Origin: Paramicrosporidium saccamoebae
Taxonomy: Eukaryota; Rozellomycota
DNA length: 64,000 bases
Direction: 5' to 3'
NCBI GenBank assembly: GCA_002794465.1
Contig: MTSL01000205.1
Coordinates: forward strand, 86,229 to 150,228
Shown: piece after piece, positions 1 through 7,692 of the stretch
How the letters are laid out: each line of letters begins with the position of its first letter
Numbering within the stretch: the first letter of the stretch is position 1
Notes under the pieces: model-generated
Seen by the model: only the letters and a program-made list of their open reading frames with translations
Database searches by the model: none
What the model was told of the DNA's origin: nothing
Translations under genes and position numbers: made by a program

Positions 1-1621
1 CTTTGTGGGCCGTCTGCATAATGAGCGGCAAAATAGATCCAGTCAAGGCACACTGCTTCTCCGCAAAGACACTGACGGCCGTGCAGGCGGCATGTTGCAC
101 CCGCTTGTTGGAATCACCCATCAGCTGGACGAGTGCGGTCAGAACCGCTGGAACAGCTAAATGACCCGCGTAGCGACTGAGGGTCCATGCTGAAATGGCA
201 CGCACAATGGGCACTGTACTTTGCAAACATTGCAGCAGAAAGGGCGTTAGTTGGACAATGTGTTGGTCCATGGCCGCACTGCATCCCTCTGCCACTGCCC
301 CCAATGCCAAAATGCCCGCCTCCTGCGCCTTCCAATCAGTACTCATCAAATTGGCACTGATCAGCGGAAGTAATATGGCTAGGAACGGCGCCTCGTCCAT
401 TGTTGTGGCCAAAACATCAATGGTGGCCGCTGAGCATTTACGCAATGTCCATGCTCCATACATTTCGTCTTCGTCCTCATCATCTTCTTCTTCGTTACTG
501 TCTATTTCACCTTCTTCATTCTCTTGATCATTTCCATTACCACTTTCACCCTTTTCATTCTCTTTCTTCTTTTCACCCCGAAGAACGGCATTGTGATGAC
601 GTGGTCGAACATTGTTCAACTGTTCCATTTGAGCCGTCGTTTCGCGATTCGCCTCCAACTCGGGATCGTCGTCGGCATAGATAGTGTTGGCCAGTAGCAC
701 CGGTAAAAGACGTGGCATTATTCCCAGCAGCATTTCTTGCAGTGTCTCTGTGGAATCACGCTCTGCCAATGCTAACCAAAACTCGGCCGCCTCTAATGCC
801 ACTGCGTCTTCATTTGCTCCCTTTTCCACACATTTCAACATAAATTCCATAATCGATGGAAGTGTCGGACCCAGGCCATCTCCATGTGCCTCCAATAACA
901 AATTCAGCGATTGACAAATGATTCGACGCATTGTCGGCTCAGTGTCCACCGTTGCTCGATGCGATAATACGGTCAGTAGTTCCTGGAGCAATGCGCCCTC
1001 GATGACGTCGTCTTGCAGGATGAAACAGTTAACTGCCTTTAGTAGTCCCGCCTGTTTTGTCTCTTCCCTTTGCAAAAGCCTCAGCATCCCTCCAATGATT
1101 CTCCCAATATTCACATCTGTTGCCAACTCATCTGCTACATCTTCACATATCTTTGCCAATGCTTCGGCTGCTGCTCTCGCTGCGTTTGCGTCACCTTGTC
1201 CTGCCGTCTGAAGAAGCGTTGGAAGGAGGTCCGGCCATGCTGTGGTTAGCTGACGGCCCAGTCGCAGCGCCACTCCCGCCAGCAGGGTGCCCAGTGTGCC
1301 TCGCACCAGCGTCGTTCCGTCATGCAGTAGTCCCAATACGTTGCATTGCTGCATGAATGCCACCGTCTCCAATGGAAATGTGTCCCGTCGTCGTACATTA
1401 TTCTTCAGCACGAGTCCTGCCATACTGCGGATGGTCTCGTTCATTCCTGTGTCTGGCGGACTCGTCAGCACTATCAACATGTACAAGTCTGCCTCTGGCA
1501 GCGCACAAAAATCTTCCATCGACTTTGCTATCTCACGCTGCTGAGATGCATCCCGTACCGTACTCGCCGCTGTCAGCAGCTTTACCAAATACTCTAAATA
1601 TTCTCGGTTCGCCTGCCACAT
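1..1621 (-). CDS. KAP104: Transportin-1 / karyopherin beta-2, N-terminal part (runs off the window)
   Basis: An uninterrupted frame encodes 540 residues from the ATG at 1621-1619; an in-frame stop lies just upstream and the 3' part is beyond base 1. It is a HEAT-repeat nuclear import receptor. Around residues 349-385 there is a charged loop rich in E and D (positions 470-575), matching the acidic H8 loop of transportins. It is followed by WTLRKCSAA, then ILALGAVAEGC and RAISAWTLSRYA, all typical of transportin-1/Kap104 rather than importin beta. Family role: import of PY-NLS cargoes (hnRNP-like proteins) through nuclear pores, with RanGTP-driven release via the acidic loop. No intron is needed in the visible part. 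Confidence 0.9.
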   Translation of the reverse strand, partial: MWQANREYLEYLVKLLTAASTVRDASQQREIAKSMEDFCALPEADLYMLIVLTSPPDTGMNETIRSMAGLVLKNNVRRRDTFPLETVAFMQQCNVLGLLHDGTTLVRGTLGTLLAGVALRLGRQLTTAWPDLLPTLLQTAGQGDANAARAAAEALAKICEDVADELATDVNIGRIIGGMLRLLQREETKQAGLLKAVNCFILQDDVIEGALLQELLTVLSHRATVDTEPTMRRIICQSLNLLLEAHGDGLGPTLPSIMEFMLKCVEKGANEDAVALEAAEFWLALAERDSTETLQEMLLGIMPRLLPVLLANTIYADDDPELEANRETTAQMEQLNNVRPRHHNAVLRGEKKKENEKGESGNGNDQENEEGEIDSNEEEDDEDEDEMYGAWTLRKCSAATIDVLATTMDEAPFLAILLPLISANLMSTDWKAQEAGILALGAVAEGCSAAMDQHIVQLTPFLLQCLQSTVPIVRAISAWTLSRYAGHLAVPAVLTALVQLMGDSNKRVQHAACTAVSVFAEKQCALTGSILPLIMQTAHK

Positions 1622-1925
1622 CCCCGTTGGGCTGTTAACTATTAATTATATTTATCATCTTTATCCTGCAATCAATCTACGAAAACCAAGGATTCTGACA
1701 GATCCTTGTGTGTTAATAAGCGAGAGTCTTCTCTTCAGATTATATGGCACCTTTATAAGCAGATACTGTTTATCGTCTTGCTTTCATCCTAGCCTGTAAA
1801 TATACTCTTTCACAATAATATTTAATTATAGGCTGACATGCCCCCTTGTAAAACAGCCATCAGATCATCGTTCCCAATATGGGTTATTGCTCCACAGACA
1901 TGGCTGGTTGTAATTTTGGCCGCTG
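1622..1925. other. Divergent intergenic spacer
   Basis: AT-rich spacer between the transportin start and the first secreted paralogue. It holds a partial match to the dispersed intergenic repeat (around 1740-1775: a 'ggcacctttataagcag' stretch followed by 'atactgttta') and the 19-nt box at 1870-1888. No gene seen. Confidence 0.5.
1870..1888 (+). promoter_or_regulatory. Conserved 19-nt box upstream of secreted paralogue 1
   Basis: GTTCCCAATATGGGTTATT lies 37 nt before the ATG at 1926. A copy with one mismatch lies 39 nt before the second paralogue (4206-4224). It is either a shared core-promoter/5'UTR element or simply residual homology from tandem duplication. Confidence 0.4.
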
Positions 1926-4130
1926 ATGAAGTTCCTCTGGTGCGTTGTGCTTCGACTATGCGCATGTTCTTCCACACAGAATGCAAATTGGATTAACCAG
2001 CTCTCCAATTTTGATATAGACCCGTTACGGGGTAACATGGATGACGACATTTTCGACCCCGCAATGACTTTTGAGTCGACACTTTGGGATTTTCCACCTA
2101 CGCAGACAAACTTGCCGACTGATGTTTCAACGCTCACTACCACTGAAACACCACAGAGGGACTGCTTACGTCAGCCGTACGCCGAGTTGTCAGATGCAGT
2201 TGCCCCGTTCCCTCTGTCTGCCTCAAAGGGGATTAGTGATGTTGCTACCACCGAGTCGCTGATTGAAGCACTTCAGGTATACTCTAGACTCCACAACGCG
2301 AATAATAACAGTGTCTCTTTTATGACTCGAGCCGATGGTGACAAATTGAGCATGCCTCCGCCCAGAAAAAATAATGCGATTGCAGAGCCGCCATCTCAAC
2401 GAGGCGAGACGCAAGTCAACAACAATAACCGTCCGGCAGTATTCTTAGTTAACAAGGACTATTGGAAAGGTAGATTATGTACATCTCAACCCAAGGAAAC
2501 TGTGACAATAACAAATATACAATCGAAAACGGCCGAGTCTGATCGTCAAGAAATTACATGCTCATCTGAGGAATTGTCAGGTGGTGCCATTTTGTATTCT
2601 GAAGAGGCCTCCTCTTCCTCCATAGACAGCGAACCGCGCACGCCAGAGATACGACCACTAGCTGCACGCTCACAATCTGAAGAGACACAGCCTCCCCAGG
2701 TGTCGCCTGATGAATTGACTCAACGAACAGTTTGGTTTCGCAGACCTTGCGGACCCCATTCTACCTCTCAAACCACCGCCCACGATGGGTTGCTAGCCAT
2801 TGTCTTTACTGAACGTCACTATTATGGGCCGTTTCTGCTCACTGTCTATTCCGTCCACATGGCGGGTAGAAATATGACCATGGGTTGTCGAATATCCAAG
2901 GACAGAATTGTATTGCTGGATGGTTACAGGATGCACAATTCAGTAAAAGGAAAGTCTGACAAGAAATGGATCCACCATGATCTTAACGAGACAACCTTGG
3001 CACCCGGACAATTCAAGAATCTGTTTCCATTGGATTCTGATGGCCTCGTTGTGGCTCTCCGGGATAATAATCGGTTGGTGATAGCATCATACGGCAGGCC
3101 TCCATTGGGAGTAATTCTTCTCCGTCCCGAAGGTGATTATCTCATTCCCGTTATTCGTTCATCTGATGACACTGTCAAGGCCCAGAATGTTCAGAATGGT
3201 GATGTTGTTGTGGTGGGACCACTTTGGGGAATCTCGAAATTGGTATCGAGAGATCAAACGTTGAACACGAGCTTGTCGACGAAAAAGATTGCAGAAAAGG
3301 TTTGTGACTCGAACACGGCAAAGTCGCTCTGTATCGTGGCCACCATTTCCACATGTCAAAATCCGAAACCGAAAAAGACCACTCAGCAACCGAGAAAAGT
3401 TGTAAAGACGGCCGGGCAACAACTTTCTAGATTCGTTCCCCATCAGGTTCCAGGCTCTTTGAATCAGACGACAGCCAAAGAGTCAACCGAACCAACGCAA
3501 TGGTTTTCTACAGGCAGGCAGCTTCATTCCATCTCTCAAACCAGCGTTAGTAAAGTTCAGTCTCCCGTCGTCTTCTCTGAACGCCACTTTTATGGTGTGT
3601 TGAAGCCAGCCATCCATGCCAGCCACATGACAGGTCACAATCGCGCCATGGGCTACCGGATAACGCAGGATCGGATTCTATTGTTGGATGGCTACGGGAA
3701 GGACAATTTATCGAGGCGAAAGGCTGACAAGAAGTGGATAAAGCACAAACTTGACAAAGAACTGTTAGAGATTGGAAAATTCAAAAATGTTTATCCACTG
3801 CAGGCTGATGGCCTTGTTGTTGCTCTTTGTAATAATAATCAATTGGTAATGGCGTCGTATGGCAATCCCCCAGTGGGAGCGATTCTTTTCCGCCCTAGAG
3901 AAGGAAATCTGGATGCTGTTGCACATTCCTCCACTGATACTGTCAAGTCTCATGAGGTTCAAGATGGCGATGTTGCTGTGATGGGGCCGTTAGAGTCGAT
4001 TTCAAAGCTACAATCCGGAAACCTGAAATTGATCTCGGGCGATTCGCTAGAGAAAATGGCCAAGCAGGTTTATGGGTCTAACTCTGTACTGTCACTTTGT
4101 ATTATCGCCACCATCTCCATTAAACAGTGA
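1926..4130 (+). CDS. Secreted paralogue 1, two copies of a PP2C-like (pseudophosphatase?) domain
   Basis: 734 residues, single exon. The N terminus (MKFLWCVVLRLCAC) looks like a short signal peptide. A low-complexity, Ser/Thr/Glu-rich stalk follows to about residue 280. Two homologous domains lie at about 288-485 and 547-734. Each contains FSERHxYG or FTERHYYG, then a GL/DGLVVAL strand with MASYG or IASYG, and finally QDGDV/VVxGP plus a C-terminal CIxATI strand. The order and spacing of these blocks resemble PPM/PP2C phosphatases (DGHGG, GSTA, GDSR, D-fliLaSDG, DNiTvi), but the metal-binding aspartates are absent. The fold call is my inference. The three tandem paralogues share signal peptide, stalk and domain, which suggests a lineage-specific secreted or surface family. 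Confidence 0.75.
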   Translation: MKFLWCVVLRLCACSSTQNANWINQLSNFDIDPLRGNMDDDIFDPAMTFESTLWDFPPTQTNLPTDVSTLTTTETPQRDCLRQPYAELSDAVAPFPLSASKGISDVATTESLIEALQVYSRLHNANNNSVSFMTRADGDKLSMPPPRKNNAIAEPPSQRGETQVNNNNRPAVFLVNKDYWKGRLCTSQPKETVTITNIQSKTAESDRQEITCSSEELSGGAILYSEEASSSSIDSEPRTPEIRPLAARSQSEETQPPQVSPDELTQRTVWFRRPCGPHSTSQTTAHDGLLAIVFTERHYYGPFLLTVYSVHMAGRNMTMGCRISKDRIVLLDGYRMHNSVKGKSDKKWIHHDLNETTLAPGQFKNLFPLDSDGLVVALRDNNRLVIASYGRPPLGVILLRPEGDYLIPVIRSSDDTVKAQNVQNGDVVVVGPLWGISKLVSRDQTLNTSLSTKKIAEKVCDSNTAKSLCIVATISTCQNPKPKKTTQQPRKVVKTAGQQLSRFVPHQVPGSLNQTTAKESTEPTQWFSTGRQLHSISQTSVSKVQSPVVFSERHFYGVLKPAIHASHMTGHNRAMGYRITQDRILLLDGYGKDNLSRRKADKKWIKHKLDKELLEIGKFKNVYPLQADGLVVALCNNNQLVMASYGNPPVGAILFRPREGNLDAVAHSSTDTVKSHEVQDGDVAVMGPLESISKLQSGNLKLISGDSLEKMAKQVYGSNSVLSLCIIATISIKQ

Positions 4131-4205
4131 GTCGATTAAATATGGTACTTCGTCGCCATTAGACAGCCTATTATCCTTTTTTTCCTCCGAGTCGATCAGA
4201 TTGCA

Positions 4206-4224
4206 GTTCCCAATATAGGTTATT
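4206..4224 (+). promoter_or_regulatory. Conserved 19-nt box upstream of secreted paralogue 2
   Basis: GTTCCCAATATAGGTTATT differs from the box at 1870-1888 by one base and sits 39 nt before the ATG at 4264. A weaker relative (about 5681-5699) precedes the third paralogue. Confidence 0.4.
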
Positions 4225-4263
4225 CCCACCCAGGCAGGACCGCTGGTTCGCCAGTGCGCTTTG

Positions 4264-5619
4264 ATGAATTTCCTTTGGCTTGTTGTGTTCCAAATGCATG
4301 CGTGTGTACGCGGCTCATTGCCGGGTAATAACTCGTCAAAGCGATCCTCTCAAACTGATGTAGGTCAGTCATTTGAAGATGGGTATGGAGACATGTATGC
4401 CACCGCTGACGAGGATCCGTACCTGGACTTGTCGGACTCTTGGGTACATTCGCTGGACTGTAACCCGCCATCTTGGGAGGTGCCTGTGCAACTACCGTGT
4501 GCTGAGCAATTGCATACAACTACTCAGGACCCAGAGCCTGCCCTCCAGGCACCCAGTAATATCGAGCATCTAGAGCCCCACAGCAGCGCGTTGCAGGCAG
4601 TTTCTGGTGGGAACAAGAGGGGTCCTTCTTCTTCAGATCTCTCAAAACGCAACACCAAAAGGTTGAGAACGGCCCTCGATAGTTATCAGAAATTCTCTTC
4701 GCGTGCAATTCGACATGAAAGAGCTATAACAGTGGCAGGTCGTAGCCCTGATAATCCACAACTAGTAGAATCCAGACTTGCAGAACGACCCGAGGGACGT
4801 ATTGAAGAGGGTCAATGTGCTCCAAGAGCCTCATCCCATGCGGATGCTGCGTCTCAAACAACTCCCTTTACGGTAAACGAGTCAAAGACAGAACCACCAA
4901 TTGTAAATCAACAGTCCAAGGTGAAGCAAACTGTCTTGTATGCGCCACCTGTCACATCCGCCGAACTGACTGGACGAGCAGTTTGGTTTCCAAACATTGT
5001 CACCCCCTATTTTAAATCCCAATCATACGTTGACACAACGGAGCCCGCTGTTATTTTTTCTTCCCTCTGTACCCACGGAGTAGTGATTTCAATAAGTCAC
5101 AAGGGCTATATGGCAAAGTACCTCAAGCACGTAAGTTATCGAGTAGATTCAAACAAGATCATTTTCATGGATGGTTCCGACCAAAAAGTCGCCGATTGGA
5201 CATGTTCCAAATATTTCTTGAAAGATAACCTTGACGAGGATGATCTAAAGACTGAAGAATTTCGTAAATTGTGTCCGCTGAAAGACAATGGTCTCGTTGT
5301 GTCTCTCTCGGATAATCATCAGATTGTAATGGCCTCGTATGGCAAACCTCCACTGGGTGTAATTATTCTCCGTTCTGACGGAACTCATATTTTCCCTATT
5401 GCTCGCTCAGCCGACAACTTCATTACAACAGTAGATATTCAGGATGGTGATTTTGCTGTGGTGGGGCCATTTAAGGCAATTTCAAAGCTGCAATCGAAGA
5501 GGCTAATATTGTTCGCGAATGAATCGATAAAGGAAATGGCTGGAAGGGTTTATGGGTCTGCGCCAGGAAATTCACTCTGTGTTATAGCCACCATTACTGT
5601 TCGACAACCGGCAAAATAA
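4264..5619 (+). CDS. Secreted paralogue 2, one PP2C-like domain
   Basis: 451 residues, single exon. The ATG at 4264 gives MNFLWLVVFQMHAC, a short hydrophobic signal-like start; the codon before it is TTG, so the start is not earlier. A disordered stalk runs to about residue 255. The conserved domain follows (about 260-448) with FxDGSDQK, DNGLVVSL, VMASYGKPP, QDGDFAVVGP and a final CVIATI strand. The first motif has lost even the SER/HxYG pattern seen in paralogues 1 and 3 (it reads FSSLCTHG), so the putative active-site block is the least constrained part. Function unknown; probably secreted. Confidence 0.75.
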   Translation: MNFLWLVVFQMHACVRGSLPGNNSSKRSSQTDVGQSFEDGYGDMYATADEDPYLDLSDSWVHSLDCNPPSWEVPVQLPCAEQLHTTTQDPEPALQAPSNIEHLEPHSSALQAVSGGNKRGPSSSDLSKRNTKRLRTALDSYQKFSSRAIRHERAITVAGRSPDNPQLVESRLAERPEGRIEEGQCAPRASSHADAASQTTPFTVNESKTEPPIVNQQSKVKQTVLYAPPVTSAELTGRAVWFPNIVTPYFKSQSYVDTTEPAVIFSSLCTHGVVISISHKGYMAKYLKHVSYRVDSNKIIFMDGSDQKVADWTCSKYFLKDNLDEDDLKTEEFRKLCPLKDNGLVVSLSDNHQIVMASYGKPPLGVIILRSDGTHIFPIARSADNFITTVDIQDGDFAVVGPFKAISKLQSKRLILFANESIKEMAGRVYGSAPGNSLCVIATITVRQPAK

Positions 5620-5719
5620 ATATGGTGTAGTTCTTTCCTACTAGATTGCCTTTTATCCTTCATCAAAGTTTATTAGATCGCAACTCTCAACTTGCGAGCT
5701 GCCACCCCGGCGCAATTTG

Positions 5720-7324
5720 ATGAAATTTCTTTGGTTCTTCATGTCCCAACTATGTGCATGTACACTTTTTTCAACACAGAGCAATAGCGCCTTTAATCAA
5801 ACCCCCCAAATTGATATGGACCAGTCATTGGACGAGTTGTATTTTGACTTGCTTGCCACGGATAGTGAGAATTCGCGCCTGGACTTGTCAATCCCGTGGG
5901 GACATTCACTGCCTTACGAGTCATTACCTCGAAAGGTATCTAAGCAACCGCCGAGCGTTAAAAGTTCGTTTGAAGTCCAATTGGCTCCAACACCTAGTTT
6001 TCAGGCGTCTAGCGATGCCGATCCTTCAGATCTCCCCAGTAGCGTGTTGCAGTCATTTCCTGATGCGGACAAGTTGAGTCGCATATTTTTGGATCAGTTG
6101 AAGAGCAATATTGACGAGTTACAAACATGCATTGATGACCATTCGGCGTTACCCTCGCGCAATGTTCAGCACGATGAGACTACAACAATGGCAAGTTGTA
6201 ACATTGATAATCCACAATTGGCGGGGACCAGACCTGATCATCCAAATTCCCACAGTAGTGAGCTACACCCATTGTCTGATGCGGGCAAGATGGGTCGCAT
6301 ATTTTTGGATCAGTTGAAACGCAATATTGAAGAGTTACAAGCATACGTCAATGATCATTCAACATTGTCCTCGCATGATATCCAGCACAACGAGGCTATA
6401 ATACCGGCAGGTTATAGCGTCAACAGTCCACACTCAGCGGAGATCGAACCTGGCCCCCGAGTATTTTCAGGCTTACATGAGAAGCCTACCGGTGATGACT
6501 GCTCGTTTTCTGAAACTCTTCCCTCTCCTTTTCATGCAGATACTGCGTCTCAAACAGACCCCCCTACGTTAAATGAATTGGAGACAGAACTAACAACTGT
6601 ATGTCAACAGTCCAAGGAGAGGCAACCTGTCTTTCGTGTACCACCTGTCACATCCGCTGAACTAAATGGACGAGTGGTTTGGCAATTCAGACAAAACTGT
6701 TGTAACTATGTGCTTCAATCAGGGGCTGGTGAGACAGCATCTCCCGTCATATTCTCCGAGCGTTGCATCTACGGAGAAATAACTACAAAATGCTACAAAA
6801 ACCATATGGGAAGTTACCTAAAAGGCGTAAGTTACCGAATAGATTCGAACAGGATCATATTTATGGATGGCTTCGCACATGGCGTGGACAATTGGACGCT
6901 CTCCAATGTTTTTGTTCCACACGAACTTGACGAGAAGAACTTGAAGGTTGAAGAATTTCGTAAACTGTATCCATTGAAGGATAATGGTTTCGTTGCTTTT
7001 CTCTCGGAGAATCGCCAGCTCGTGATGGCATCGTATGGCAAGCCCCCACTGGGTGCAATTATTCTCCGTTCTGATGGGACTAATCTTGTACCTATTGCTC
7101 GTTCGACAGATAATGTTATCACAGTGGCAAGTGTTCAGAATGGTGATTTTGTTGTGGTGGGGCCGTTTGGAGCAATGTTAGAGCTGCAATCGAGAAGGCT
7201 GAATCTGATTGCGAACGAATCGATAAAGGAAATGGCTGAAAAGGTTTATGGGATTTTGCCAGAAAAGTCATTCTGCATTGTAGCCAGTATCCTACCACGT
7301 AAAGCTGACAAATGTGCCCCGTAG
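5720..7324 (+). CDS. Secreted paralogue 3 with duplicated stalk segment and one PP2C-like domain
   Basis: 534 residues, single exon, starting MKFLWFFMSQLCACT. The stalk contains a 72-residue tandem duplication (6038-6253 and 6254-6469), each copy carrying GRIFLDQLK or SRIFLDQLK and a following NIxELQ heptad-like helix. The C-terminal domain (about 340-530) has FSERCIYG, DNGFVAFL, VMASYGKPP, QNGDFVVVGP and a terminal CIVASI strand. It is closest to paralogue 2 over the stalk/domain junction (both have PPVTSAEL). Function unknown. Confidence 0.75.
   Translation: MKFLWFFMSQLCACTLFSTQSNSAFNQTPQIDMDQSLDELYFDLLATDSENSRLDLSIPWGHSLPYESLPRKVSKQPPSVKSSFEVQLAPTPSFQASSDADPSDLPSSVLQSFPDADKLSRIFLDQLKSNIDELQTCIDDHSALPSRNVQHDETTTMASCNIDNPQLAGTRPDHPNSHSSELHPLSDAGKMGRIFLDQLKRNIEELQAYVNDHSTLSSHDIQHNEAIIPAGYSVNSPHSAEIEPGPRVFSGLHEKPTGDDCSFSETLPSPFHADTASQTDPPTLNELETELTTVCQQSKERQPVFRVPPVTSAELNGRVVWQFRQNCCNYVLQSGAGETASPVIFSERCIYGEITTKCYKNHMGSYLKGVSYRIDSNRIIFMDGFAHGVDNWTLSNVFVPHELDEKNLKVEEFRKLYPLKDNGFVAFLSENRQLVMASYGKPPLGAIILRSDGTNLVPIARSTDNVITVASVQNGDFVVVGPFGAMLELQSRRLNLIANESIKEMAEKVYGILPEKSFCIVASILPRKADKCAP
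6038..6469 (+). repeat. 216-bp in-frame tandem duplication inside paralogue 3
   Basis: Two 216-bp copies (72 codons each, offset 216) share long identical stretches such as 'gcatatttttggatcagttg'. The duplication keeps frame and lengthens the stalk. Paralogue 2 has a single divergent equivalent. Confidence 0.75.
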
Positions 7325-7692
7325 CATCCCATCAATGGACCCGCTAATATTGCCCGACCTAACCGCAAGCCTCTACAGGATTGGGAATACTTGTATAACA
7401 GCCCCAGCCCGTAGTTTCATCAGTACATTTACCCATAAAGTCTAATCACCCAAGACAAAGGCTGATTAGTTGGCTATGTGACGTAGAGGTTGATTAGTTG
7501 CTGGGTATTTGAGGNNNNNNNNNNCGGGATGTGTATCCATACTATTCTAGGACTAGCAGTGGATGGCTTTCCGCCTGACAGTCCATACTATTTATCCCCA
7601 TTACGCGACAATTATATTTCATCTCTTTTATCAGAATATAATTTCTAACAGGGGCCACATTGCATATAATGTAGAAAATTGATTCCCACATG
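7325..7692. other. Repeat-bearing spacer with assembly gap
   Basis: Non-coding spacer. It includes ten N at 7515-7524 and parts of a dispersed element (TGTGACGTAGAG at 7477-7488 and the tail 7550-7610). The short motif 'gattagttg' occurs twice next to the gap, so the gap may be a collapsed repeat. Confidence 0.6.
7477..7610 (+). repeat. Dispersed element type 2, copy 1 (interrupted by N gap)
   Basis: Begins TGTGACGTAGAG and ends with a 61-bp tail (7550-7610, 'gactagcagtgg' to 'ccattacgcgaca'). The same head and tail recur at 17458-17669. Confidence 0.45.

Noticed and set aside
195-1638. Series of plus-strand open frames over the first 1.6 kb
   Set aside because: They are shadows of the transportin gene on the minus strand, which has clear HEAT repeats and an acidic loop.
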